DNA from: Macrophomina tecta
Taxonomy: Eukaryota; Ascomycota; Dothideomycetes; Botryosphaeriales; Botryosphaeriaceae
Assembly (NCBI GenBank): GCA_024180945.1
Contig: JAKSGN010000023.1
Coordinates: forward strand, 992,001 to 1,056,000
Direction: 5' to 3'
DNA length: 64,000 nt
In this document: piece after piece, positions 12,843 through 23,761 of the stretch
How positions within the stretch are numbered: position 1 is the stretch's first letter
Layout of the letters: each line of letters begins with the position of its first letter
Notes under the pieces: generated by a model
What the model was told of the DNA's origin: nothing
The model's input: only the letters and a program-made list of their open reading frames with translations
Database searches by the model: none
Position numbers and translations under genes: made by a program

Positions 12843-13867
12843 AGTGTGATAGGGCGGAAGTAGTAGAAGTAGCTACATTGATTGCATGGTGTAGGAAGGA
12901 CCCAAAATCAGTATACTCCGAGGTATAAGCGTAGTTGCGACGAATCCATGTCTTAATGTCGTGAAAGCTATGCTCAATGGGGTTGAGTTCAGGGCAGTAT
13001 GGAGGAAGAAATACGAGGTGGATACCGGCGGCGCGAACGGCTTCTCGAATCTCCTACTTTTATTAATAGAATATACTAAGCTTTATGAGAACCTTAAACT
13101 TACTGGCGCTCGGTGGATCGAGGCGTTATCCATGATAATAATATGATAGCCTCCGCGGAGCTGTGGCAACACCGTCTCTTGTAACCACCGTAGCAGGACT
13201 TCCGTATTAATCGTTACTTGCTCGACAAGTACTCCCTCCATATAGCCATCTAGTGTATACGCCGGTAGAATACTCCAGCGTGGTGAGCGTCGTATTGAGC
13301 CTTCCACCGTCGCCTCGACGCCCACCGAGCTCCACCCATATGAGCGCCAGCCAGTACGCTCGTCAGCACCAGACTCGTCAATAAACACCAATTGATTGGG
13401 GTCAAAGGCAAGCATGCGGCCACGAAAGATGGCCTTCGTAATTAGGCAACGTTCTGCAGCCCTTCTACGAACGTAAGTACGACTCCAGCCGCGGCGATAA
13501 AGTGTACGCCAAAGAGTCGTAATATGCACAACAACACCACAAGTTTGCTCCATATACCATGTCATTTCGTCAAGATAAGCCGTAGGGTTTGAGTCCAGGA
13601 AGTTCAGAAGCACCTATAGCTATTAGCTATATAAAATATGCAGGAGGGGGCTGCTACATCTTCTTCATGAGCTGTGAGGGTTCTCTTCCGCCCATCAGGG
13701 CTAGTTGGTGCGTACGGCTCGCCCCAAACACGTAGATTGCGCTTAATACGGTACACAGACGCTTTATGACACTTGGCGGCGTCTGCAATAGCGCCTGTAT
13801 GCCATTGGGCGCGTAGGCAGTCGAGGATTGTAACGATTTGGTGTTCTTGGAGGCGAGGAGGTGCCAT
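12790..13867 (-). CDS. Tc1/mariner-like DD34E transposase
   Basis: Three exons (13867-13658, 13613-13104, 13053-12790; introns of 44 and 50 bp) join in phase to 327 residues. The N-terminus is a helix-turn-helix (LQEHQIVTILDCLRAQW … ASVYRIKRNL). The catalytic residues are D in VFIDESGAD, D in IIIMDNASIH (motif completed near the second splice) and E in YCPELNPIE. The last two are 34 residues apart, i.e. DD34E. Family knowledge: these enzymes cut at TIR ends and integrate at TA. The last 53 bp are antisense to the end of the 641-aa gene. The reading frame is intact, so activity is plausible. Confidence 0.9.
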
Positions 13868-14078
13868 GAGTGCTGTTATGCTGTGCTACAACACCAGGGT
13901 ATTACCGCAAAAGGAAGTTCACGATGTAATGAGGCGAAGAAGCACGAAGAAACGCGTTGTTTGGGCGACTTGGGGTGGGTAGGACGTTTGGGCGCGTTCT
14001 CGCTTTTTTTTGGTGAGGTCGCGCGCGAAAAATCCGGGGATTAGGCCCCCCGTCGCTAATGATTTGCAAACCCCAGTA

Positions 14079-15786
14079 ACGCACGGGACAGCCCAACGCG
14101 CGCAGCACGTTAGATTAGCTATTCAGCAACCTCCCACTCGCCTAGGCCGTTCTTATCGCTATTGTACATGTTCCTCCGCTTGGCTTTGCGTGAAAAGCTC
14201 TTTAATGACGTAAAAATCTTGCCCCATCCCTCTAGCTTACGTATCTTACAATCCCTCTTGTGATTTCTTAGCTGCGTGCGCTGCTACTGTAAGGTGTTGA
14301 GTTTCTTATCCTTCGCAATCCTACCTGCCGTACTTGCTAGCAGGACTCCTCCATGTTGTGTAATCCTTCGAGCGTCTTTGTGTCGATCCTGCCTAGCCCG
14401 GGTGACTGCATTGGTGCGTTCAAGCTCATTGGCAGCAATAGCTCCCTGGGACGCGATAACCAGCGCTGCGCGAACGAACTTCTCGACCGTTGGTGAGCCT
14501 ATGTGCTTGCTCATAGTATTTGCCAGTGCTGTAAGTCCTCGGTGTGACTGTGGCGTAGCAGCTAGCTGCACGGCTGCTTGCGCTAGTAGCGTTGTTGGTG
14601 TTATTGGTCGTGCAATTGGAGCCGGCTCTGGAGGCGGTAGCTGAGCCAATCCGTCCTGGTTGAGCTTATCGTCATGGCTCTGGCCGTCCATGTTCGTGGT
14701 GAGAACAATATGGACCGCTGCCGAAACGAAAGAAAAAATATATAGAAAGTTCGGACGAACTTTTCTTTCCCCTGGAATCTAGAGTAAAAGGAAGGCAGTG
14801 CCATTAAGAAAGCCTAAGAGCGAGATACGCGGAAGTCTTAGACTTTTGCTACGGTACAACGCGATGATACTGTAGGTCATCCGATTGGGATAAGCTGCAG
14901 ATTCCACCAACCCTGGACGAGCTGATGTAACCATCTTTGCTTGCTCCGCCTAAACTCTGGATGCGGTCATGGTGGAACAATACCCATGCGAAATCATAGT
15001 AGGCCTAGCCCAAGTGGTCATAGAGGTATAAGCTTATTGCTCTCTAATTCCATCTTGAAAGTAGCTGTACCAAAAAGTCTTACTAACATCTATAATAAGC
15101 CTTGTTTAGATCTATAACGAGCCTTACTGGATATGAAACGTCTTACAGTTCAGAATAGGACTTTGGTTTCAATATAACGTGCCTACGTTCTATTTGATTA
15201 TGGGTAGTGGAAATGGCGTAGCCACGCGGCTAATACGAAAGGTTGTAACATGCGTTAGCTTTTCGTACTGCTTTTTGTCCTAATTGAATCAGGAAACTCG
15301 TCGCGTCCTAAACTACGAGATGTTAGCCGCATTTAAGGCAGTGAAGAGATATCTTATGTCAGTAATAAGAGCTCACTATCCGACTAAGCGCTGTTGACAT
15401 GAGTTATATCAGGTAGACGAACTAACGTACAGAAGACTGAGGCAGTACTTGTACTGGAAACGGCGATGCAAGAATTGGAGCCCCACTGCGATAGTTTTAA
15501 TTATTATCAATTGAGAAAATCAGCTTGAGCGATGTTAGTGAAGCGGGTAAATAAGGAGTCACTCAAATCATATATAGCATATTCATCCAAGTTAGTTAAG
15601 GAGCCATCATTCTTACCGAGCTTCTTGCCAAACTTCGAAGTAGGTGTAGCGGAGCTGCCGGTCTAAAAGAGCCGGGAAAGTTGACATGTCATATCTACAA
15701 GGCTATTCGTGCTACTACCGGTTCGGCCACTAGATTGATGGCAGAGTAAATTTGATCATTAACGTCTAGAGGCCTATCTGTATCAC
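14079..15786. other. Repeat-derived intergenic stretch
   Basis: Apart from the transposase-tail-like ORF at 14284-14691, these 1.7 kb hold no supported gene. The sequence looks like decayed repeat DNA, but I could not assign it to a family. Confidence 0.5.
14284..14691 (-). pseudogene. Probable Fot1/pogo transposase C-terminal remnant
   Basis: A 135-residue ORF has a PITPTTLLAQ segment and an Ala/Arg/Lys-rich helical tail (FVRAALVIASQGAIAANELE … RRITQHGGVLL). This layout is typical of the region after the DDE domain in Fot1/pogo transposases. No catalytic residues or HTH precede it and I found no TIRs around it. It could instead be a small unrelated gene. Confidence 0.4.
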
Positions 15787-15907
15787 TAACGTATCGGATA
15801 AGCGAGTGTGCCAGACAAGCGAGTGTGCCACCCCATTAAAGCTCGATCGCTTTAAAGACGAATAACTCCGCAACGCCTTATAAAATTGACTATCTATAAT
15901 ATACAGC

Positions 15908-17557
15908 CTATTCTATAGTAGCTTCCACATCTTTTTGGCATGTACGAGAATTATGCCCAGTCTCGCCGCATTGCCCACATCGCCTTTGCTTCTTCGCAGG
16001 CCCCTCCGCTTGCCCATCACTTTGGCGCGTTTCCCCCGAAATCTGCTGGTTAATAGTATTTTTATCGACTAAATCCCGTCCTTCTTGAATTGTAAGAGTC
16101 CCTCGCTTCTGAATCCGCTTCTTTTGGCTTTTTTTGCGTCGCGTTGCGGCCTTATTTGCCTTTTGAAGGTTTGCGACTTCGGCTTGCAAAAGTACGGCCG
16201 AATGCGCCATCATTTGCGCCCCCTTTGCAAGCCGGTCGAGCGCCTCATGGATTGGCGCTGGTGAGCTATCCTGATGCCTTGCAATCTTGCTCCGAATAAG
16301 CTCAGTTTGAGACGCTAATTCGGCTGGGTTGTGTGGTGTTTGGGAGTCCCAACTTGCGACCTCCGGGAGGGTGGGCGTTGGTGTCCGAATTTTAACATCG
16401 AGCTTCGAAAGAACCGCTTCTGGATCGAGTAGGACTAATCCAGCACCTCAGAATGAGGATACGACATGCTCCTTCGTAAATGCGGCTTCGAATGCGGCCC
16501 TAAACGCGGGTAGAAACTCAAGCTTCGTAATATGGTTGATATGCGATCGTATCAAGTCTTCGATCTGCTTCCCATACGCCTTCTTGAGCAGCGCAAAACA
16601 GCCGACATCGAGTGGCTGGAGGAGGTGGGATGAATGCGCAGGCATACAGAGCGCGATAATCTTGTGTTCCTGGCAAAACGCGTCGAATTCGGCCGAATTG
16701 TGACTCTCATGGCCGTCAAGAATTAGAAGGCGGTATGCTCCAATTACGCGGTCCTTTGTGTGCTTTTCGAAGTGCTCGAGCCACTGCAGACCAAGTTCAT
16801 TTGTCGTCCAACCATTATCGCTTAATGCGACGGCCCAATTGCGTGGCATGTCGTCGCTGTACCAAGCGGAGAGGTGGTACTGGCCTTTGAAGATCACGAA
16901 CGGCGGGATAGCCCAGCCCTGCGCGTTGACTCCTTGGATCACCGTAACCCACTCGCGATTGCCTGGCTGAACCGATTTTGGTCGATCGCGTCGTTCAGAG
17001 GCGGTGATAACCATTCCAGCTGCAATCATGCCCATAAGGAAGCCGATTTCGTCGAAGTTGTAGATATCACCGTCCACGATCCCGTACTTCGCGATTGTAT
17101 TCTGCACGAGCTCAAACCACTTCGTAATAATCTTAGGATCCTCGCATTTCGCTCGCTAGTAGTCGTACTTGCGATTTATGCGTGTTTTTAGCTCGGGAGT
17201 ACGCCTTACGAAGTTTGTAGGCCATTTCTTCCCGACCTTGCCTCCGGCACGATCGGCGAGTAGTTTATTCGCCATATCTTCAACGTCGCGAAGCCGGGGG
17301 GGAAATCCTCGTGAATCTAGGTCGAGGATACGTCGAATAATTACGGATTCCTCGGGATCGGTAGGCTTTCGCGAATTGGGCGTGCAATCGCGTCGTGAAT
17401 GGGTCCCGTCGCGTCGTCGCTTAAGAGTCATTCGATTGACGTGGTACGTCTCCGCAGCCCCCCGATTACTCCGAATTCTGCCTTGATCGATAGCCTGCTT
17501 TGCTAAGAATAGACGAGATTCATATAAGGGAGGTTGCACGTGGTTTGGTTGTTGCAT
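15908..17557 (-). pseudogene. Fot1/pogo DD35D transposase with CENP-B-like HTH and zinc knuckle, inactivated
   Basis: One frame runs through about 550 codons with two in-frame stops: TAG after the KYDY motif (about 17156; the related copy at 23842 has CAG there) and TGA near 16448. The N-terminal half is an HTH/CENP-B-type DNA-binding region. The catalytic triad is D in NFDEIGF, D in LILDGHESH and D in LLQPLDVG, with 35 residues between the last two (DD35D). A Lys/Arg-rich region and a CCHC zinc knuckle (CGQCGETGHNSRTC) end the protein. The CAG-to-TAG change is what RIP produces. Confidence 0.85.
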
Positions 17558-17814
17558 GGTTGATAGAAGCTAAGGTGATGCGTTTTGTTGATGGGTGGCA
17601 CACTCGCTTGTCTGGCACACTCGCTTATCCGATACTGGGGTTTGCATATCATTAGCGACGGGGGGCCTAATCCCCAGATTTTTCGCGCGCGACCTCACCA
17701 AAAACACACTAAATCGCCCAAACAACGCGTTGCTTCGTGCTTCTTCGCCTCACTACCTCGTGAAATTCCATTTACGGTAACACCCTGGTGTTGTAGCACA
17801 GCATAACAGCACTC

Positions 17815-18293
17815 ATGGCACCTCCTCGCCTCCAAGAGCACCAAATCGTTACAATCCTCGACTGCCTACGCGCCCAATGGCATACAGGCGCTATTGCAGA
17901 CGCTGCTAAGTGTCATAAAGCGTCTGTATACCGTATTAAGCGCAATCTACGTGTTTGGGGCGAGCCGTACGCACCAACTAGCCCTGATGGGCGGAAGAGA
18001 ACCCTCACAGCTCATGAAGAAGATGTAATAGCCCCCTCTTGCGTATTTTATATAGCTAATAGCTATAGGTGCTTCTAAACTTCCTAGACTCGAATCCTAC
18101 GGCTTATCTTGACGAAATGGCATGGTACATAGAGCAAACTTGTGGTGTTGTCGTGCATATTACGACTCTTTGGCGTACACTTCATCGCCGCGGCTGGAGT
18201 CGTACTTACGTTCGTAGAAGGGCTGCAGAACGTTGCCTGATTACGAAGGCCATCTTTCGTGGCCGCATGCTTGCCCTTCCTGTTGGTGAGTAG
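17815..18293 (+). CDS. Catalysis-deleted Tc1-like transposase (DNA-binding domain only)
   Basis: Two exons (17815-18024 and 18069-18293) encode 144 residues. Residues 1 to about 140 match copy 1's transposase from the start through GRMLA. There the sequence jumps, in frame, to the last residues LPVGE of the intact protein. The deletion removes all three DDE residues but leaves the HTH region open. Such a product could still bind TIRs. Whether it is expressed is unknown, and it may simply be a decayed gene. Confidence 0.7.
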
Positions 18294-18295
18294 TA

Positions 18296-20219
18296 GTAGC
18301 GAGCCGTACGCCTCTATAGCGACGCACCTCACGTTTGAGGCGCTGAAGAAGGCCCTCAGGCAAGCCCCAACTAGCCCACTGTACTGTAGAAATATTATTC
18401 CTTAGCCCTTTAAGATCCCACTCGCTATCTATAAGAATTTGGTGTGCTCGCTAGAGATCTGAGCTTCTGAACGAAGGCTGGCTCTCTAGCCAAGTAAAGA
18501 AACCGGCTAGCTACTAAGAGGGTAATTCCTCGAGCCTAATTGGGCTTAATAGAGGCTCATAATGAGGGGTTACTGCCGTAGGCGCTGCAGGCGGCGCAGG
18601 AAAAGCTGAATACGACTGTGGAGGTGCTACACTATAGCCTGGCGGTGGCTGAAGCGTCCATGGGTTCTAGAAAGGCGATATAAAGGGTGTAGCGCTTGCT
18701 AGAGGTGGCTTATACGGTTGACGAGTCCTCCTTAAGGCCTTATGAGCTCTAATAGCTCGTATACCTATACTGCCCGGTAATTTATCGATTGTTGCCTCTT
18801 CTTTGCGTATAGCGTCACCCCACATACTTAGGAGGGCGCTGTCAAGCTTTATATGGTTATGAGGGCCATCCTGACCTTGTGGATGATAGCAGGTGCCAGT
18901 ATAATTACGGCATTGGCGGTGTTGGCAGCGCCAACGAGTCGTCAGTACGACACCAACGTTGCCGCTTGCGAGTTCGGTAATAATATGATCCGGTAGCTGC
19001 TGACGATGAGTAGTAGTAGCCGTTGCACGGCCACGGCCTCCTCCTTCTCCACCACTTAGAGACGTCAGTAACTCCCTCATTTGATCTACTTGCTAATTTA
19101 ACGCCGCCGCCGCAGGGTCTTCTAACAAAGCTACCGCCGTTCGCTCATTCGCTACTCGATTAGCTGCTTGAGCTATCTCTTGAGGCGTTGGCGCCAGCCT
19201 CACGTAGCAGACGACTTCAATTTGATGACCTTTCTTGCCAGCCTTGGTATTACGTTCGATGAGCGCCTCTACTTTTGTCAAAGTCCTGCCAAGAGCTAAT
19301 ATCTACAGCAGGACGGCCAGCCTGAGCCAAACGATCATGGCTTACGATAACGCAGAGCTGAGAGCGCTCGAAAGAGCGTCTAATACTCGTTGAGAGGCTA
19401 CTCACGACGCTATTAGCCCAGTCATCGACCTCGCGCCAGTTCATAACGCCGCCTAAGGAAATGATCCTCATATCACGCCTCTCGTCCTCCAAATACGGCT
19501 TCGCGCCGCTCGTTCGCAAAGCAACAACGTACTCGACAGTAATAATAGGTGGTGAGGACGGGGGAGCGTCGTTAGACGTCTCAATCGGGTCGCTGAAGCC
19601 TTGGAAGGGTGACGACGAGCGAGCCGACGGCGTAGGCGCGCGATGGCGGCCAGAGGACGCTTTCTGAGCCTTCCTAGACACCTTATACGCTGGAGCCTTA
19701 TTCGCCAACCTCTGGGCTCTTTCACGGGCCAGTTGTTCAGCCAATTTGGCAGGGCGCTGACGTCTTATAGGCCTCGGAGGGGTATAAGGCACAGCCTGAG
19801 CCGTGGAAGCCGTCGCCCGAGCCTTCGCAGAGGGCCTACGAGGCCTGGCAGAGTAGCGGCCAGGCGTTGGAATCGACGGTAGGCCAGCCTCACCGCTACG
19901 TATGTCGGATGACGGCTCCTCTGACTCAAGCGGCGTCTCTACAAGCGCAGGAAGCGGAGCAGCGGGCAGAGGAGTGTCCTCATCGAGGTTGGGGTCAGAA
20001 TCGTCAGGTATAGGCTCATCGCAGCCGTCGGAGGCTATGGCAACCGAAACAGCACTCAAAGGCGCATTGGCTATAGTAAATAACGTTAATATAAGGCTAA
20101 CACGGTATAGGGATAGCTATAAGACCTTCAGAAGGCACCTGAGGACGCGAAACGGCAGTAAGAGCCTCTTGGATGAGCTCCGCGTTGTTCAGGCGACGAG
20201 AGCGACGCTGGGGCGGCAT
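18296..20219 (-). pseudogene. Degenerate copy of the transposon accessory gene
   Basis: The sequence is homologous along its length to the 641-aa gene at 10862-12842. It carries TAG in place of CAG (near 19094) and TAG in place of TGG (near 18669), both CpA-to-TpA changes on one strand. An extra A in an A-run shifts the frame near 19275. The exon-1 start ATG at 20219 and the intron are still recognisable. Confidence 0.85.
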
Positions 20220-20416
20220 TGCAACACCATGAGGATTACCCAATTGGGCCAATTGTATAAGGAAACACGGAAAGCACGAAAAGAAAACGCGTAGTTTGGC
20301 GATTTAGGGTGGGTAGGACGTTTGGGCGCGTTCTCGCGATTTTTGGTGAGGTCGCGCGTGAAAAATCTGGGGATTAGGCCCCCCGTCGCTAATGATATGC
20401 AAAACCCGGTACGTTA

Positions 20417-21026
20417 CCGAAAGCACTCTAATTTACCCAAAATTGGTCGATAGTATATCGCATGTGCATATTCTACATACTGTGCGTTTTTTAGACGGCG
20501 AAAAGTGCCTCTGATGTCATACTGGCCGTGAGAATGTAAGAAGGATGTTTGACGCACGAGCCATGTGGCCATTGACTTCTTGTAGGTGGCTGTGCATTCG
20601 ATCAGATCTCTAGTTCGTCGCTTTGCTAGGGAAACTGTTTAGAAAAAAATCTATGTCCTCTTAACTGTTCATTTTAAGGATAGTAGCTAGTTGAATCCTA
20701 CAGGGCATCCATAGTGTGGCTTGCTTACCGACTGTCTATATTTCATACAGTGATATCTCCTGCCTTATATAATAGATCTCGCGTGTTGCAGTTTCTGAAA
20801 GACCCTTAATAACTGAAGAACGGAAGATTTTGCATCTCCATTTGATATTAGACGTCGACGTAAAGCTGGGCTTCGCTTACTTCTAACTGTCTTTACAGAT
20901 AAAACCGTAATTATAAACCAATATTAAAAAAGCTACGTAAGACTTTGCGCCCTATAATGTACTATGAAGGCAACTCTTCTTATCATTCTCGAGGCGAGTG
21001 CCGTTTTTCGTACTTCCATTTCCTAA
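20417..21026. other. Intergenic region upstream of the F-box-like gene
   Basis: AT-rich, with no ORF or recognised repeat. It probably contains the promoter of the gene at 21027. Confidence 0.5.
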
Positions 21027-21653
21027 ATGATGAGCTTGTTCTATCTGCCAATAGAGTTGAGGATTCAGATATACACGCTAATTATTCTAGACTCTTTTAA
21101 TTCGTACTGGCACCGCGGTTCTTTATATACAAGAGCATTATCCATTCCAAAGAGCCTCTTGCTTGTCAATAAACAGGTGCACACGGAGATCGTTCAGACT
21201 TTCTTCAGATCCCAGCAGGTGGACATATGGTCGCCAGCGCTGGCCCTTCAAAACGCGCGGCTATCATCGGCAAGCCTATCCCACCTAGAATATCGCTACT
21301 TGCAGACCCTTCGACTCAGCTTCGATATTAGGAATACCCCGCAATATAGGAATGAGCAGCAATCTATGATAGCTTCCACCAATATTATCAAGGCTATTAT
21401 CCAAAGTATTTGCGAAGGGATCAATGTTCTGGCAGGTCTAAGAAAGCTCGTTGTCGAGCTCCGCGTGCGTGAGCCGACTTGTCGAATGCCCGAATTCCCC
21501 AATTGTTTTGGAACCCTTATAGAGTACAAAGTCTCAGACAGACGGTACAGAGATCGTTGGTACGGCTGTAATAACACAGACATTTCTATTGACATACCGC
21601 GAGAGGGCAACAGTAATGTTAGTATTCTACTTAAGCTTCTCGAGTTCACCTGA
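21027..21653 (+). CDS. 2EXR/F-box-like domain protein (208 aa)
   Basis: A single-exon ORF of 208 residues. The N-terminus has LPIELRIQIYTLII followed by LLLVNKQVHTEI. This is the fungal 2EXR/F-box-like signature of an LPxELRxxIY helix and a 'vNkqvxxE' helix. The remainder has no motif I recognise. Members are abundant in Pezizomycotina and mostly uncharacterised; F-box relatives bind Skp1 in ubiquitin ligases, which is not shown here. The gene sits between repeat blocks and is convergent with the MFS transporter. Confidence 0.65.
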   Translation: MMSLFYLPIELRIQIYTLIILDSFNSYWHRGSLYTRALSIPKSLLLVNKQVHTEIVQTFFRSQQVDIWSPALALQNARLSSASLSHLEYRYLQTLRLSFDIRNTPQYRNEQQSMIASTNIIKAIIQSICEGINVLAGLRKLVVELRVREPTCRMPEFPNCFGTLIEYKVSDRRYRDRWYGCNNTDISIDIPREGNSNVSILLKLLEFT

Positions 21654-21984
21654 GCGCGATGGAGTATGGAGAAATGAGATGAATGGACTGAGCCGATTCT
21701 CTGCTTCTTTGAAACCAAGGATTCCGAAAGTGGCTTTTGCGTTCGATATAGTACACGGATTAGAGATAGCGCAAGTAAATTGTCCGGTGGTTGTTTTGGT
21801 AGATTCTAACGGGCCGACGTGGTTTTTTTTTTTTTTTTTTTGAAAAGAAGAAAATGATTGAATGAAAATGACGCAGTGGCTACTGTAATAGGCCTCAACT
21901 CTTTGAGTAATTTCCAAGGAGCCCGGTCCGAAAACGACATTCGACGTGATTCAACAGCATTGTTATAATTACTCACAGATTTCT

Positions 21985-23644
21985 TCAGGAAAATCTTTCC
22001 GCCAAGAACCGGTCTGCCTTTGGTATCCGTACGCCCAACACACACAGGCCGAACCCGATGCCCGCCGAGCCTGCAGCGTAGAAGAAAGCAGCCCTGTAGC
22101 TATCGAGCTCCGTGCTGCCGCTTGACTCCATCGTCTTCCTCACAGTTTCAGCCACGCCGACCGAGAGGCTCATTCCCACGTAAAGGAGCACGGAGCACAC
22201 CGATCCAGCCAGACCTTGGTGATGCGCTGGCTGGACCGCCGAGAAGAAAACGGTCGACACTGTGTAGGTGATATCGATCCCGAGAGTGGCGCAGATCATG
22301 GACGGGAAAACGAAATGCCAGTATGATGCGCTTGGCGACGCGAGTGCAAACAAAAGTGGCGCTAAGACCCATGCAAGTCCAGAAAGAAGCATGAAGTACG
22401 TGATTGGAAGGGCATGGAACACCAGGCCCCCAACGCATGCAAGGACGCAGCCGCCGGCAGCGAACGGGACGTTCCACACCACCATCTCCAAAGCGGACGC
22501 ACGCATGATGTTGGCCATACTAAAACTGATCAGCAACTCGGTCAGGGCTGCTGCGGAGTTCCAAAACTTACTAGAGCGGCGAGTAGAGCAAGAAGACGCC
22601 AAAGGTTGCGTAGAAGAACAGAGCTGCGAAGCAGAACGTGAGCACTGAATTAGGCTTGAAGAAGTCCGGTGGTAGCAGCGGACAGGTGGCGGCGTATATT
22701 TCGACGAACGCTGCGAGCAGCAAAAAAAGCACCCCGAGCGCGAGCGCAACAGCGAACTGGGGGGACTTCCAGCAGTTCCGAAGCTGCGAAGCTACGGCCA
22801 AGGCGTACGTAGTCGAGAACAGACCTGCGGCTATTGCAAAGGCTCCCATCCAGTCCATCCGAAGCCCAACGCGAGAGCCTGCACCCGCATTGCTGCGATC
22901 CCGGGTAGAAATGTGCATCAACGCCATGCTGAGCGCGCTCATTCCAGCCGGCACGTAGAAGTACACGCGCCAGGTTGCATATGTCACGGCGAGGCCGGAC
23001 ACGGCGATGCCAATGAAGAAGCCCAAGGGCGCCGCTGCGCTGCAGATACCGAGAGCCAGATTCCTTTGTTTTCCCGGAGGGCACCTCGTGCCGATGAGCG
23101 AGAAAATGGCAGGCTGGAGCGCGGCGACTCCTACTCCCTGCATAGCTCTGGAGAGGATGATGATGGTCGGAGAGGGTGCGAAGGCACACACGAGAGTCCA
23201 ACCGGCGATCAGGGACGCGCCAGCAAGAAAGACAAAATAGCCGCCGCAGATGTCCACGACGCGGGAGAGCGGAAGGGTGGCAGAGGCAGAGACGATGGTC
23301 AGAGCGCTCGCCAGCCAGAGCGTGGAAGCGTCAGCATTAGAGAATTCATCAAGCAGCGAGGGAAGAAGGATGCTGTATCCAGAGATTAGATATTCCCCTA
23401 GCAGCTGAGTCAGAGACATGCAAACGACGAAACATGTGTTTGCGGCATAATTCTTTAGTCGGCTGGCTGGCTGCACCCCGCCATCTCCAGATTCTGAGAT
23501 GACCAAATCTTGAATTTCGCTGACTGAGTAATCATCTAGCGAACTACTGACGTGATCGATGGTAGCGGAGACAGGAACCTTGTTTGGAGGGGAGCAAATG
23601 GTGGTACAGGCTGATAGCCTTTCATCATCGACGGCGAGAGGCAT
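21985..23644 (-). CDS. Major facilitator superfamily transporter (535 aa, probable drug/metabolite exporter)
   Basis: Two exons (23644-22572 and 22519-21985; 52-bp intron starting GTAAGT) encode 535 residues. About 80 polar cytosolic residues are followed by 12-14 hydrophobic segments. A motif-C-like segment (CSAAAPLGFFIGIAVSG) in the region of the fifth helix suggests a proton-coupled exporter of the DHA type; the substrate cannot be read. The start is the first ATG of the open frame. A pogo element lies about 115 bp upstream of the start codon and so is within or next to the promoter. The gene's 3' end converges with the F-box-like gene, with a T-run between them. Confidence 0.9.
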
Positions 23645-23761
23645 TTTTCAGATGTTGTGGTGGTTAATAAGCTTGGTGGTGGAGATGTGAGAGAGCTGTC
23701 GTGAGCAAAAAAGTTCGGTTTAAAAGAATCGCGAACCCATATAACTATGGGGCTGGAACTA

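Larger units (their letters stand above)
10667..14076. mobile_element. Complete two-gene Tc1-like DNA transposon (copy 1)
   Basis: Imperfect terminal inverted repeats of about 130 bp bound the element. They start CYGGGKTTTGCAAATCATTA and share the GACGGGGGGCCTAATCCCC block. TA dinucleotides at 10665-10666 and 14077-14078 are the expected target duplication. The 3410-bp element holds a DD34E transposase on the minus strand and an unrelated 641-residue gene on the plus strand, converging and overlapping at their 3' ends. No stop or frameshift is seen in either gene, so the copy may be autonomous. A degenerate second copy lies at 17635-20409. Confidence 0.92.
17635..20409. mobile_element. Tc1-like element copy 2, nested in pogo-1, internally deleted
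   Basis: Its TIRs match those of the element at 10667-14076, and TA dinucleotides at 17633-17634 and 20410-20411 flank it. It lies in the opposite orientation to copy 1. The 3' part of the transposase gene is deleted and the accessory gene is broken by stops and a one-base insertion, so it is non-autonomous. Confidence 0.9.
15789..20414. mobile_element. Fot1/pogo-type transposon (pogo-1), split by a nested Tc1-like element
   Basis: The left end reads ACGTATCGGATAAGCGAG after a TA (15787-15788). The right end is the inverted sequence, but its terminal TACGT is cut by a 2.8-kb Tc1-like insertion. Box sequence up to CCGATA ends at 17634, and the last CGT plus TA lie at 20412-20416. The TIR contains a 13-bp box, AAGCGAGTGTGCC, twice in tandem. 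Without the insertion the element is about 1.85 kb and carries one transposase gene. Confidence 0.85.

Noticed and set aside
22020..23389. Several plus-strand ORFs over the MFS gene
   Set aside because: They are antisense shadows of the transporter exons, rich in Arg and His with no family signal.
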